From NCBI GenBank assembly GCA_008180335.1, contig VTEF01000008.1, positions 73,363-137,362 on the forward strand: a stretch of DNA of 64,000 nt, read 5' to 3'. A program made the position numbers and the translations under genes. Shown one piece after another: positions 52,393-61,962 of the stretch (positions are counted from its first letter, which is position 1; every line of letters begins with the position of its first letter). The notes below the pieces were generated by a model. The model was given only the letters and a program-made list of their open reading frames with translations, had not been told where the DNA came from and did not search any database. Source of the stretch: Priestia megaterium (GTDB lineage: Bacteria > Bacillota > Bacilli > Bacillales > Bacillaceae_H).

Positions 52393-53343
52393 TTATATTT
52401 CTACTGTTTCTAATATCGACATCACGCTGCGAACAGATTCAATCGAACGATCTAAAGCCTCTCTCTCGCTTTCTGTTAGCGGAAGTTCAATGATGCTTTC
52501 AATCCCATCTCCGCCTAAGATGGTCGGAACACCTAAATAGAGGTTGCTGCACCCGTATTCACCTTCTAAATACGCAACAGATGGCAAAATTCGTTTTTTA
52601 TCTTTTAAAATGGCTTCTGCCATTTGAACCATGGACGCAGCAGGTGCATAGTATGCACTTCCTTGCCCAAGCAGATTGACTATTTCACCTCCGCCTTTGC
52701 GTGTGCGTTCAACAATCGCATCAATCCGCTCCGGTGAGAGAATTTTATCAAGCGGGATACCTCCAGCATACGAATAGCAGACTAATGGCACCATATCATC
52801 GCCGTGCCCGCCAAGAACAAAGCCTGAAATATCTTCAATCGATACATTCAATTCCTGTGCTACGAATGTATTAAATCTTGCTGTATCTAATACACCTGAC
52901 TGTCCAATGACACGATTTTTAGGAAACCCTGTTGTTTGATAGCAAACATACGTCATCGCATCGACTGGATTGCTTAATACAATAATATAGCTGTTTGGTG
53001 CATACTGTTTGACGTTTTCAGATACTTCTTTCATAATCTTTGCATTTGTTGAAACTAAATCATCACGGCTCATTCCTGGCTTTCTTGGAAGTCCTGCTGT
53101 AATTAACACTAAATCGGCACCTTGAATATCTTCATAGCTTGATGTGCCTGTAATATTCGCATCAAAGCGCTGAACTGGACTTGCTTCTAACATATCAAGC
53201 GCTTTTCCTTTTGTCGGATTCGTTTGTGAAGGAATATCGACTAATACAACGTCACCAAGTTCTTTTTGTGCCATCATAAGTGCCGCTGTTGCACCTGTAA
53301 AACCTGCTCCAATTACAGCAATTTTTTTTCGTTTGAACGCCAT
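52393..53343 (-). CDS. mdh: malate dehydrogenase paralogue at end of eut operon
   Basis: A 316-residue LDH/MDH-fold enzyme: NAD-binding [13 protein letters not shown] (~8-20), Asp34 region VVLVDIP, substrate Arg pair in [16 protein letters not shown] (~80-95) characteristic of malate rather than lactate, and catalytic HGDD (~177). ATG 53343 follows GGAGGAAAAGG; an earlier in-frame ATG overlaps this. Chromosomal mdh normally lies with citZ-icd, so this is probably a second copy. It could re-oxidise NADH made by EutE or serve acetyl-CoA use. No encapsulation peptide is evident. Confidence 0.9.
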   Translation of the reverse strand: MAFKRKKIAVIGAGFTGATAALMMAQKELGDVVLVDIPSQTNPTKGKALDMLEASPVQRFDANITGTSSYEDIQGADLVLITAGLPRKPGMSRDDLVSTNAKIMKEVSENVKQYAPNSYIIVLSNPVDAMTYVCYQTTGFPKNRVIGQSGVLDTARFNTFVAQELNVSIEDISGFVLGGHGDDMVPLVCYSYAGGIPLDKILSPERIDAIVERTRKGGGEIVNLLGQGSAYYAPAASMVQMAEAILKDKKRILPSVAYLEGEYGCSNLYLGVPTILGGDGIESIIELPLTESEREALDRSIESVRSVMSILETVEI

Positions 53344-53388
53344 TTCCTTTTCCTCCATTTCTCCAATTATTTGCATGTAGCATGATTA

Positions 53389-53814
53389 TCACTCTGCTTT
53401 TTCATCGTTTCTCTCGACAGTTGCTGAATCTGTACTCTGCCTTGCTTGGGAACTTACTTTCGTTTTTGTTTCACTAGCAGGTGCCTTTTTCGTCGTTCGA
53501 TTCGCCTTTACTGGCGGTTTCGCTTTTGTCTCCACTTTCTTTTCATCCTTGAACAGGCTGCTTCCAACTTCTTCATCAGGATGGGGAATGACATGTGCTG
53601 ATATTAGCTCTCCAACACGCGCTGCTTCTTCTTTGCCCATATCAATTGCTGCTTGAACTGCACTTACATCCCCTTCAACTAATACGGTTACCAAAGCTGC
53701 ATCTACTTTCTCCTGTTTGACTAAACGTACATCTGCTGATTTTAACATGGCATCTGCTGCTACAATGGAACCAATTAATCCTCTTGTTTCAATCATACCA
53801 AGTGCCTTAGCCAC
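53389..53814 (-). CDS. BMC-domain shell protein with C-terminal tail
   Basis: A 141-residue shell protein: one BMC domain (~1-85; ALGMIETRGLIGSIVAADAM, VGELISAHVIPHPDEEV) followed by ~50 residues of Lys/Thr/Ala-rich disordered tail. GTG 53814 lies eight bases after AGAGGTG; earlier in-frame starts lie inside eutN. The tail recalls EutK/PduK, which carry C-terminal extensions, but no HTH or iron-sulphur motif is present. Confidence 0.85.
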   Translation of the reverse strand: MAKALGMIETRGLIGSIVAADAMLKSADVRLVKQEKVDAALVTVLVEGDVSAVQAAIDMGKEEAARVGELISAHVIPHPDEEVGSSLFKDEKKVETKAKPPVKANRTTKKAPASETKTKVSSQARQSTDSATVERNDEKAE

Positions 53815-54091
53815 TTTCTTCACCTCTTTCAATGTCAATGGAATCAATAATTCCGATAATAATCGCATCAATTGGCAATGGTGTGTCTGATGTCATATGA
53901 CTAGCCGCACTTCCTTGTGTGACGATAACTGCGTCTCCAATTCCTGCTCCAATTCGATCAACTGCAATAAACGGCGTGTCAGTCGCTGATCCATTCGAAA
54001 ATTTAGGCTGAACGATCAAAAATTTCAATCCTCGTAAATTATCTTCTTTTCGAGTTGCCCATACGTTTCCGATTACCGTGCCTATTTTCAT
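53807..54091 (-). CDS. eutN: BMC pentamer vertex protein EutN
   Basis: A 94-residue EutN/CcmL protein (MKIGTVIGNVWATRKEDNLR; FIAVDRIGAGIGDAVIVTQG) that caps the vertices of the shell. Its start overlaps the preceding stop (ATGA) and its end overlaps the next gene. Confidence 0.95.
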   Translation of the reverse strand: MKIGTVIGNVWATRKEDNLRGLKFLIVQPKFSNGSATDTPFIAVDRIGAGIGDAVIVTQGSAASHMTSDTPLPIDAIIIGIIDSIDIERGEESG

Positions 54092-54747
54092 AAGGCATCC
54101 ACTCCTTTTGATTCAATCACACAGATGAGTTTCCCCAGCTCTCGTGCTGTATCACGCGCTAAAGGAGTAATAATCGTTTTATTGGAAATTGTAATTTTTT
54201 CGTCATTCCACAACTTCACATGTTGTTGAGTTAACACACGTTCCGTAAAAGAAATCTGCTTTTCAGATGAATTTACATTAAGAAATGCAGCAAATGATTC
54301 AATTTTCACCCCGAAACTTTCCAATGTTTTTTTATAGGTGAGCAAATGAGAAACATAACTTTTATTAGCTATTTCCTGCTTCTCATTAAGAATGATTTTC
54401 TCTAATGAAGGAGAAGGGATTAAGGAAACCGACATACCCGCTGCAAGAGATTGAGCCAATAGTTGGCTTTCAGGTGTATCGGCAATACCAATTGCTCCTT
54501 TTACAAACAAATCCTGTGTTGCATCTAAAAATAACGCTGCTTTCGTCGTTGCTGGCCAATTTTCTTTATTTGAATCTGGATAGATAATCTTCCATTTCGA
54601 TTCAAGTGCTTTCAGCTGTGACGGATTCATTGATTCTTGTGCATTCACAACTAACAAAGCAGGTTTTTCTGCATGTTCGCCTGCAGACATGGAAAAGCTT
54701 TTCAATACTTCTGCAACAACCTGTTCAATTAGTGCCCGATTATTCAT
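54088..54747 (-). CDS. eut accessory protein (TIGR02536-like)
   Basis: A 219-residue protein found between pduL and eutN. The N-terminal helix (MNNRALIEQVVAEVLKSF) looks like an encapsulation peptide. The rest has Rossmann-like segments (ALFLDATQDLFVKGAIGIAD; VSLIPSPSLEKIIL). Firmicute eut operons carry a gene of this size in this place (TIGR02536, unknown function); my assignment is by context. Overlaps both neighbours by ATGA. Confidence 0.65.
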   Translation of the reverse strand: MNNRALIEQVVAEVLKSFSMSAGEHAEKPALLVVNAQESMNPSQLKALESKWKIIYPDSNKENWPATTKAALFLDATQDLFVKGAIGIADTPESQLLAQSLAAGMSVSLIPSPSLEKIILNEKQEIANKSYVSHLLTYKKTLESFGVKIESFAAFLNVNSSEKQISFTERVLTQQHVKLWNDEKITISNKTIITPLARDTARELGKLICVIESKGVDAL

Positions 54748-55397
54748 ACTGATTCCTCATAACGAGAAAGAGTACCAGTTTCCCCAGTTGAAATCAGTCC
54801 TGCATTTGCTTCATCGGTATCAATATGCATTTCCAGTTTGTATGTTGGCGAGACACGAATTAAGACATGTTCAAGTGTAATGGGGCGTTCATTTTGAGAT
54901 GTAATGCGCACATATTCACCATTTTCCACGCCATATAATTTCGCGTCTTCCGGAGTCATATGAATATGAGCTTTAGCAATGATCAAGCCTTCTTTTTTAT
55001 AAAGACTCCCCTTTGGACCAACAAGTGTAATCGGCGCTGAATTTTTAATATCACCTGATTCACGTAATGGCGGTTTCAGCCCCAGCTTAAACGAATCGGT
55101 TTTACTCACTTCAACTTGGCTCATATTACGTGCAGGACCAAGAATTCGCACGTTTTCAATACTTCCTCTTGGTCCGACAATTGTGATTGTTTCATTTGCA
55201 GCAAATTGGCCTGGTTGGGATAAATCTGCTTTTTTTGTCAGTCCATAGTCCTCACCAAAGAGAGCTTGTACATCCTGCTGACTTAAGTGACAATGCCTTG
55301 CTGATACAGCCATTGGGACTGCTTGACGTTTAGAAGTCGTGTTACTTAACTGCTGAACAACCTCTTGTACAATCGTTTGAATGGCTTTTTGGTTCAT
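54744..55397 (-). CDS. pduL: PduL-type phosphate acyltransferase (EutD role)
   Basis: A 217-residue phosphotransacylase that turns acetyl-CoA and phosphate into acetyl phosphate and frees CoA inside the shell. Two zinc-binding stretches are visible: VSARHCHLS (~31-39) and AKAHIHMTPEDA (~140-151). The N-terminal helix (IQTIVQEVVQQL) fits an encapsulation peptide. Confidence 0.93.
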   Translation of the reverse strand: MNQKAIQTIVQEVVQQLSNTTSKRQAVPMAVSARHCHLSQQDVQALFGEDYGLTKKADLSQPGQFAANETITIVGPRGSIENVRILGPARNMSQVEVSKTDSFKLGLKPPLRESGDIKNSAPITLVGPKGSLYKKEGLIIAKAHIHMTPEDAKLYGVENGEYVRITSQNERPITLEHVLIRVSPTYKLEMHIDTDEANAGLISTGETGTLSRYEESV

Positions 55398-55417
55398 AGA
55401 TTATGCTCCTAACATTC

Positions 55418-55711
55418 TTATAGTTCAATGTCGATTTTCGGTAAAATGCTTTCTAACTCATTGTGTGGACGCGGGATGACATGAACAGAAATTAGTTCAC
55501 CTACACGCTGAGCTGCTGCTGCACCAGAATCAGTTGCTGCTTTAACAGCACCTACATCGCCGCGTACTAAAACCGTTACAATTCCGCCGCCAACGTGAAC
55601 TTTTCCAATTAAATGCACGTTTGCTGCCTTCACCATCGCGTCTGCTGCTTCCACTGATGCTACTAATCCTTTTGTTTCAATCATTCCTAATGCTGTTAAT
55701 TCTCTAGCCAT
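55418..55711 (-). CDS. eutM: major BMC hexamer shell protein EutM
   Basis: A 97-residue canonical BMC protein ([34 protein letters not shown]) that forms the facets of the compartment. ATG 55711 follows AGGAGG. Confidence 0.96.
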   Translation of the reverse strand: MARELTALGMIETKGLVASVEAADAMVKAANVHLIGKVHVGGGIVTVLVRGDVGAVKAATDSGAAAAQRVGELISVHVIPRPHNELESILPKIDIEL

Positions 55712-55727
55712 TTTCTATTCCTCCTAA

Positions 55728-57257
55728 TTAGTTCATTTGATATTTTTTTAGTACTTGGTTAACCATTTCAGAAATTACATTTGGATCAATTGGTCCTTGC
55801 AGTTTTAATTGATCCATCACTTGGTTTACAATGTCTTTCACATCTTGATTTTCTATTGATTCCGCTGAATCAGACAGAAAGGATTGAGAAGGTTTTGGAA
55901 TCGTGACATTTTTGATTCCATAAGCCATTCTCTTGATATTAATTAAATGGAGGACTGTTACATTATCAGAAGTAACATTTCCTCCAAATGAACCGCAGCC
56001 AAGCGTAAATGAAGGCATGAGGCCTGTTGTACCGCCTACAGCTCCAACTGATGAAAGTGTATTGACCATCAGTCTTGAGACCGGCATATCAATTGCAAAA
56101 TCTTTTGCGACTGCATCATCATTTGTGTGAAGAGATAAACTGTGTCCTCTTCCGCCAAGGTTTAACAAGTTCAAACATAATTCTTTTGCGTGTTCATAAT
56201 TTTCAGCTGTATATAACGGAAAGATTGGTGATAGCTTTTCAATTGAAAAAGGTACATCTTTTGCAATTTTTGTTTCTTCCGCGATAAGAAGCCTCGTATC
56301 AGAAGGAACAGAAATCCCCGCCATTTCAGCAATCTTAATCGCACTTTGTCCCACAATATTTGGATTGAGTTTCTTTGGAATCGGTGAAATGACTTTCTCC
56401 ATCGCTGCTTTTTCCGCTTCATTTAAGAAATAAGCACCATTATTTTTTAACTCTCGAATGACCATTTGTTGAACATTTCGATCGACCACAATTGCTTGCT
56501 CGGTCGCACAAATCGTTCCGTTATCAAATGTTTTGCTATCGACAATCATTTGAACTGCCTGCGCCGCTTTTGCTGTTTTCTCAATATAAACAGGTACATT
56601 TCCTGGCCCTACACCATAAGCTGGCTTTCCTGAACTGTACGCAGCGCGGACTAGTCCGCTGCCGCCTGTTGCTAAAATTAAATTCACGTCTTTATGCTTC
56701 ATTAATTCATTTGTTGCTGCCATGGAAGGATTTGAAATCCAGCCGATAATTCCTTCTGGCGCTCCTGCTTCTATTGCTGCTTGCGCACAAATTTTCAGTG
56801 CTTCCACTGTGCATTTCATTGCACGAGGATGCGGGCTTACAACCAATGCATTTCTTGTTTTTAAGGCAATTAATGTTTTAAAAATAGCAGTTGAAGTTGG
56901 ATTGGTCGTCGGGATAATTCCTGCAATCACCCCGAATGGATATGCAACTTCCACTACTTTACGAACATGGTCTTCTTTAATAATTCCAACTGTTTTTTCG
57001 TCTTTAATCGATTCATAAACAGCTTTAGAGCCTACTTCATTTTTGATTTTTTTATGCTCTACAACGCCCATTCGTGTTTCTTCCACAGCCATTTCTGCCA
57101 AATCGAATGCTTTTTTAAAGGCTGCATCAGCTACTTGTTTTACAATGTTATCTACTTGCTCTTGTGAAAAATTCAAAAAGGCTTGCTGTGCTTTTTTCGC
57201 TTTTTGAACCGCATTGCGCATTTCTTGTATAGATTGAAGGTCTTGATCAAACTGCAC
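55728..57257 (-). CDS. eutE: CoA-acylating acetaldehyde dehydrogenase EutE
   Basis: A ~509-residue aldehyde dehydrogenase making acetyl-CoA from acetaldehyde with NAD. Catalytic Cys in TFDNGTICATEQAIV (~270); MPVSRLMVNTLSSVGAVGG near the C-terminal third. The final ~40 residues form a helix (VKDIVNQVMDQLKLQG; ISEMVNQVLKKYQ) of encapsulation-peptide type. GTG 57257 is nine bases after GGAG; the longer frame lacks a binding site. Confidence 0.95.
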   Translation of the reverse strand: MQFDQDLQSIQEMRNAVQKAKKAQQAFLNFSQEQVDNIVKQVADAAFKKAFDLAEMAVEETRMGVVEHKKIKNEVGSKAVYESIKDEKTVGIIKEDHVRKVVEVAYPFGVIAGIIPTTNPTSTAIFKTLIALKTRNALVVSPHPRAMKCTVEALKICAQAAIEAGAPEGIIGWISNPSMAATNELMKHKDVNLILATGGSGLVRAAYSSGKPAYGVGPGNVPVYIEKTAKAAQAVQMIVDSKTFDNGTICATEQAIVVDRNVQQMVIRELKNNGAYFLNEAEKAAMEKVISPIPKKLNPNIVGQSAIKIAEMAGISVPSDTRLLIAEETKIAKDVPFSIEKLSPIFPLYTAENYEHAKELCLNLLNLGGRGHSLSLHTNDDAVAKDFAIDMPVSRLMVNTLSSVGAVGGTTGLMPSFTLGCGSFGGNVTSDNVTVLHLINIKRMAYGIKNVTIPKPSQSFLSDSAESIENQDVKDIVNQVMDQLKLQGPIDPNVISEMVNQVLKKYQMN

Positions 57258-57291
57258 GAACAACAGCTCCTTTCTCTTGTGAATGAAAAGA

Positions 57292-57945
57292 CTAATAATG
57301 AATTGGATTTTTAGCAATATCTAAGATTGCATCTCGAAATGCATCGGCTGCAGCTTGACAAGCTGATTGAGATCCTGTGAGAAAGCCTCCGCCGAAGTTT
57401 GTTTCAGACGGTGGTCCGAAAAATTTGACGAGCTCGACATCAGCTGCCTTTAATGCCACGTCAAGACCATACATTGCTTCGAGTGGCGGAGCAATTAAGT
57501 AAGCTAATGGCTCCCCTACACTAATACCTGCTTCTTTTGAAAGGTAAGAGCCGGTTCTAGCAACCACATGAGCATATAAGGCATGGCTTTTCTCTTTATT
57601 TAACGCTTCAAAGTACGCATCTGATTCAGCCATTTGAATCACGGCATCTACTCCTGCTTTTACTTCATCAGGGCTTGGTCCAGCTAGCACACCAATCATT
57701 TCACCCGATAGCGGTCCTGATGCATGAGCGGCACCTGCGTAAAACGAACGAGCATATGCTACTTCAATATCTGCTCTTTTTGTTGCTTCATCCAAAGCTG
57801 TATACCCTACATCGTCAATTGTTGATGTAAAAATCGCCAAGCTTCTATAAAAAGGCTGCAAATTAAATTGTTTGACCAATGAATCATCCGCATTTGGAAT
57901 AATTCGAACGGCTAAGATATTCGCGTGAATACGCTCTAAGGTCAC
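57292..57945 (-). CDS. eutL: tandem-BMC shell protein EutL
   Basis: A 217-residue protein with two BMC domains, a trimer thought to carry a gated pore. Typical segments: ARSFYAGAAHASGPLSGEMI, FFGPPSETNFGGGFLTGSQS. GTG 57945 follows AGAGGTGAAAG. Confidence 0.95.
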   Translation of the reverse strand: MTLERIHANILAVRIIPNADDSLVKQFNLQPFYRSLAIFTSTIDDVGYTALDEATKRADIEVAYARSFYAGAAHASGPLSGEMIGVLAGPSPDEVKAGVDAVIQMAESDAYFEALNKEKSHALYAHVVARTGSYLSKEAGISVGEPLAYLIAPPLEAMYGLDVALKAADVELVKFFGPPSETNFGGGFLTGSQSACQAAADAFRDAILDIAKNPIHY

Positions 57946-57957
57946 TCTCTTTCACCT

Positions 57958-58992
57958 CTATTGCTCTTTTTGAACAAGCGACACTCCGCTAGCTTCATAT
58001 TTCAAAATTTTCTGAACTAATGTACCAAGGTATGCTCCTGCTTCAACTGGCGGAATACCGCCTTTATGAATATTTGAAACAACCATTCTCTCAGCTTCAA
58101 TCATTCCTTTTTTAGGCTCATAGCATAAATACGCACTCAATGATTCAGCACTGATAAGGCCTGGACGTTCTCCAATTAACAGCACCACCACTTTTGGACG
58201 AATCAGTTCACCGATATCATCCATTACGGCTACTCTTCCCTTTTCAATATAGAAAGGCACGCCCACATCAAGCCCTGCGCTTTTTAATGATTGTTGAAGC
58301 GATAAGTAAACGTCTTCGATATTTTCTTCAATTGCTTTTGAACTAAGACCATCAGAGACAATAATTTGAACAGTCGGTGACTTTTTACACTTTTCTTCAA
58401 TGAGCTTTTTTGCTTCATCCGATAACTTTCGTCCATAATCCGGTCTTCTGATGTACACTTCTTTATCTGTTACTTTTGTATTGACTGTAAACAGATTTAA
58501 CCGTTTTAGAATTTCTTTATTCACATCTCCATAAACTGCATCAACTGCTGCGGCATGGTCAAACCGAAACTTTAACCACGTCTCTGTTCTTGGACGTAAG
58601 CCCGCTCTGCCGATACCGATTCTCGCAGGTGTTTTACTAATAAGCAATTCAAGCTCTTCTTTACTCACTGGATTTTCAATTCCAATTGTTGCTCGGCTAG
58701 GCTCAACTCGTTCCTCGACCTCCTTATAAACAGGCTCTTTCTCACCAGATGGCAGAGCTCCCTTCGTTTTATTATCGGTTCGCAATTTGATAAGCTCGCC
58801 CGGAGGATTATCCTCGATCGTTTCTACCAAAGGCGGAGAATAAACACTTTGATTAGCAGCACTCGTTGTATGATTCCAAAATGTTACACCTCTTTTGAAT
58901 GAAGTTTTCGCAGGCATTGTGTCAGAATCAGGCTGCACTTGGAGTTTTTCAACAATTGATTTCGTTATTTCTTCAATTAATTCCCGGTTCAT
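57958..58992 (-). CDS. eutC: ethanolamine ammonia-lyase small subunit EutC
   Basis: A 344-residue adenosylcobalamin-dependent lyase small subunit (RIGIGRAGLRPRTETWLKFR; IVSDGLSSKAIEE; LLIGERPGLISAESLSAYL). It is ~45 residues longer than enterobacterial EutC owing to an N-terminal amphipathic helix (MNRELIEEITKSIVEKL, encapsulation-peptide type) and linker. ATG 58992 is eight bases after AGGAGG. Confidence 0.95.
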   Translation of the reverse strand: MNRELIEEITKSIVEKLQVQPDSDTMPAKTSFKRGVTFWNHTTSAANQSVYSPPLVETIEDNPPGELIKLRTDNKTKGALPSGEKEPVYKEVEERVEPSRATIGIENPVSKEELELLISKTPARIGIGRAGLRPRTETWLKFRFDHAAAVDAVYGDVNKEILKRLNLFTVNTKVTDKEVYIRRPDYGRKLSDEAKKLIEEKCKKSPTVQIIVSDGLSSKAIEENIEDVYLSLQQSLKSAGLDVGVPFYIEKGRVAVMDDIGELIRPKVVVLLIGERPGLISAESLSAYLCYEPKKGMIEAERMVVSNIHKGGIPPVEAGAYLGTLVQKILKYEASGVSLVQKEQ

Positions 58993-59004
58993 ATGGCACA
59001 CCTC

Positions 59005-60369
59005 CTATCGCGTAAAAATGGTCGGGTCCCCTGCACGCTTACTTAGTTTTCCTTGGTCAAAAATCTCCATTTTCTCAAGCCATTCTGCAAATAGTGGCGC
59101 TGGCTGTTTGCCCATCGTTTGTCTTAATGTCGCGACGTCATGGTAACTCATCGATTGGTAATTTAACATGCAGTCATCTCCCATTGGTGTCGCGATAATA
59201 AAATTGACACCTGCAGCGGTTAACAGCACGCCTAAATCTTCAATGTCATTTTGATCAGCTTTAATATGATTGGTATAACAAATATCGACTCCCATTGGCA
59301 TACCATGCATTTTGGCCATAAAATGATCTTCTAACCCTGCACGAACAACTTGTTTGTTATTATACAAATACTCAGGGCCGATAAAGCCGACAACCGTATT
59401 CACAATATACGGGTCATAGTAACGAGCAAAACCATAGTTTCGGGATTCTAATGTTAGTTGATCAATGCCAAAATGGGCTTCTGCAGACAATTCAGATCCT
59501 TGTCCTGTTTCAAAATATAAACGCTGCGGTCCCGTTCCTGTTCCATGACTTTTCGCTAGTTCATTTGCCTCTGCTAACAAAGAAGCTGTAATTCCAAATG
59601 AACGATTCGCTGCTTCTGTCCCGGCAATACTTTGAAAAATCATATCAGCAGGTGCTCCTTGTTCAATCGCCTTCATTTGCGTTGTCACATGGGCTAATAC
59701 ACAGTTTTGCGTCGGAATTTCCCAATCTTGAATAAAATTTTGTGTTGCATGCAAGAGCCGCTTGACGCTCTCAACAGAGTCATCAACAGGGTTAATGCCA
59801 ATAACGGCATCGCCAATTCCGTAAGAAAGACCTTCTTTTAAAGATGCAATCATGCCTTCTACATTATCGGTTGGGTGGTTGGGCTGCAGCCTCGAAGCTA
59901 GTACGCCTTTTTGGCCAATGGTAATATTGCATTTTGTTAAAATTTCAATTTTATTTGCTGCATGAACTAAATCTAAATTTGACATAAGTTTCGCCACTGC
60001 TGCAATCAGTTCACTATTTAATCCTCTGCTAACTCTTTTTAACTCTTCTCCCGTCGTTTGATCGCTTAAAATATATTCTCTGAGCTCTGCAACTGACCAG
60101 TTTTTAATTGACTGATAGATTGGCTCATTAACCTGACTTTCAATAATGCGGGAAACTTCATCCTCTTCAGGCGCAAGCATAGGATTTTCTCGAATATCTG
60201 AAAGAGTGAGTTGGCTAAGCACTTCTTTCGCAGCAATCCGCTCCTGAACTGTCTCTGCAGCAAGCCCAGCTAACCGATCGCCAGACTTTTCTTCATTCGC
60301 TTTGGCAAACAAATCTTTTAAATTTAAAAATTGATACACAGTGCCTAAGTAGTTTGTATGTAACTTCAA
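59005..60369 (-). CDS. eutB: ethanolamine ammonia-lyase large subunit EutB
   Basis: A 454-residue catalytic subunit binding B12 and ethanolamine (GDAVIGINPVDDSVESVKRL; FETGQGSELSAEAHFG; GMPMGVDICYTNHIKADQND). With EutC it splits ethanolamine into acetaldehyde and ammonia. The start is TTG 60369 after AAAGGAGG. Confidence 0.96.
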   Translation of the reverse strand: MKLHTNYLGTVYQFLNLKDLFAKANEEKSGDRLAGLAAETVQERIAAKEVLSQLTLSDIRENPMLAPEEDEVSRIIESQVNEPIYQSIKNWSVAELREYILSDQTTGEELKRVSRGLNSELIAAVAKLMSNLDLVHAANKIEILTKCNITIGQKGVLASRLQPNHPTDNVEGMIASLKEGLSYGIGDAVIGINPVDDSVESVKRLLHATQNFIQDWEIPTQNCVLAHVTTQMKAIEQGAPADMIFQSIAGTEAANRSFGITASLLAEANELAKSHGTGTGPQRLYFETGQGSELSAEAHFGIDQLTLESRNYGFARYYDPYIVNTVVGFIGPEYLYNNKQVVRAGLEDHFMAKMHGMPMGVDICYTNHIKADQNDIEDLGVLLTAAGVNFIIATPMGDDCMLNYQSMSYHDVATLRQTMGKQPAPLFAEWLEKMEIFDQGKLSKRAGDPTIFTR

Positions 60370-60386
60370 CTGTGAATCCTCCTTTC

Positions 60387-61823
60387 TTATTTTTGGAATG
60401 TAAGTGTTTTAACAACAACTGGCACAACATCCGTTTGCAGCAGTGTTCCAATATCTAAATAGTCGCCGTGCTCCACTTTAATTTGATCAATGCAAATGAC
60501 GCTTTGTGATGAGTCTTGAGCAGCAAGCGTTTGCCCGAGTACTTTAGCGTGGTCGCTTTCAAGCACAAGAATTAGCGGCTGATTACACTTTGGCTTTTGT
60601 CTAATCGCCTCTAACAAAGAGGAGGCAAGCTGCTGGATTTCTCTGAACCCCATATAAGGAAATTCAGTTAAACACAAAGCAAAATTTTGACCTTCATACT
60701 GTGAATCATGCAATTCAATAGCTTCTTTGACCCCATTTTTCAGCTTGTCAATTCCTTTTAGAAAAGAATATTCAAAAGAAATTTGATAGACAGGTACATT
60801 CCGCACCGGTAATTCTTTGTTTTCTACTTGAATAGTTGCACCGCTAATTTCAGTTGTTTGCGTGCCAGCGCCTAAAACAGTTGCACGAACGGTTTCATCT
60901 GGCTGGATCCACGGCCACTCTTTTAACTGATTGCTTTTTTTTAAAGAGGAGGCGAGCATCATACCGATATCGTCGTAGTCAGAAGCTTCTTGCTCATATC
61001 CATACAAGCATTCGCTAATTCCGCCTGAAAACATGATGACATCAATCTCTTCATGCCAATTTGGCTGATGTCCCAAAAGCAGCACTTCATCTTCTTTTTT
61101 CAGTGCTTGCTTTAACATTCGCGCAATGACTTCGGCCATGTAATTGGTAATGGCTTGAAGCTCTTTTGCAGCAAAGCGATTTCCTTCCGTAAGAGATAAT
61201 TGCCACTGCTCTATTAATTTCTTAATAGGCGGTGAGATGCTTTGAATTTTATTTTCAGCAAACTCTATTAATCTACCACCTATATGCAACGTGCACGTTC
61301 CACATAACCTGCCCATTTTGTAGACAGCAACATTAGCGGTTCCACCACCGATATCAATATTGGCGATTGTCTTATTCGTATTTTTAGAATATTGATAAGC
61401 GCCAGATCCCTTAGCAGCAATAATTCCTTCTAAATCGGGACCTGCTGTTGCTACAAGAAATTCTCCAGCATGATTGGAAAGATGATGAATCATCTCTTCT
61501 GCATTCTTTTTTGTAGCTGTTTCACCGGTGATAATCACAGCCCCAGTTTTAATATCCTGAGGCTGAATATTTGCTTTTTTATATTCCTCTTTGACTAATG
61601 TTTCTACCGCTTGGATATCGATGGCCGATCGGGACATAAGCGGAGTTCGATAAATCGGACTGCGGTGAATCACCTCTTTATCAATAATCTCAATGCGCGG
61701 CAGATGTGTTCCCCCGGCCATGTTCATAAGCGAAAACTTGCTTAAGACGATTTTAGTTGTACTCGTTCCGATATCGATCCCAGCACTAATAATGTCTTCT
61801 TTTAACATTTCGTAATGATTCAT
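60387..61823 (-). CDS. eutA: ethanolamine ammonia-lyase reactivating factor EutA
   Basis: A 478-residue ASKHA-fold ATPase that exchanges damaged cobalamin in EutBC. Nucleotide-binding motifs: SAGIDIGTSTTK (~13), IANIDIGGGTANVAVY (~150), MFSGGISEC (~268). ATG 61823 follows GAGGTGGGGG. A terminator-like hairpin lies just upstream, so it may be the start of a separately controlled block. Confidence 0.95.
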   Translation of the reverse strand: MNHYEMLKEDIISAGIDIGTSTTKIVLSKFSLMNMAGGTHLPRIEIIDKEVIHRSPIYRTPLMSRSAIDIQAVETLVKEEYKKANIQPQDIKTGAVIITGETATKKNAEEMIHHLSNHAGEFLVATAGPDLEGIIAAKGSGAYQYSKNTNKTIANIDIGGGTANVAVYKMGRLCGTCTLHIGGRLIEFAENKIQSISPPIKKLIEQWQLSLTEGNRFAAKELQAITNYMAEVIARMLKQALKKEDEVLLLGHQPNWHEEIDVIMFSGGISECLYGYEQEASDYDDIGMMLASSLKKSNQLKEWPWIQPDETVRATVLGAGTQTTEISGATIQVENKELPVRNVPVYQISFEYSFLKGIDKLKNGVKEAIELHDSQYEGQNFALCLTEFPYMGFREIQQLASSLLEAIRQKPKCNQPLILVLESDHAKVLGQTLAAQDSSQSVICIDQIKVEHGDYLDIGTLLQTDVVPVVVKTLTFQK

Positions 61824-61843
61824 GCCCCCACCTCGTCAATACA

Positions 61844-61901
61844 AATAAAAAAGACGCCTCATACAAGCTATCTATCACTAGATAGCTGTATAAGGCGCCT
61901 T
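61844..61901 (-). terminator. terminator / possible ANTAR antitermination site between eutP and eutA
   Basis: On the minus strand a ~20-bp interrupted stem (GGCGCCTTATACAGCTATCT...; GAGGCGTC) ends in TTTTTTATTT. The tip is CTATCT-AGTGAT-AGATAG: a hexaloop with A at position 1 and G at 4, as in targets of ANTAR regulators such as EutV. A clear second hexaloop hairpin was not found. Confidence 0.75.
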
Positions 61902-61962
61902 TGCCTGTAAATTTTGTTGTATACCTAAAATATAAAGTATTTCTTCATTTTTGTAAAGGTTT

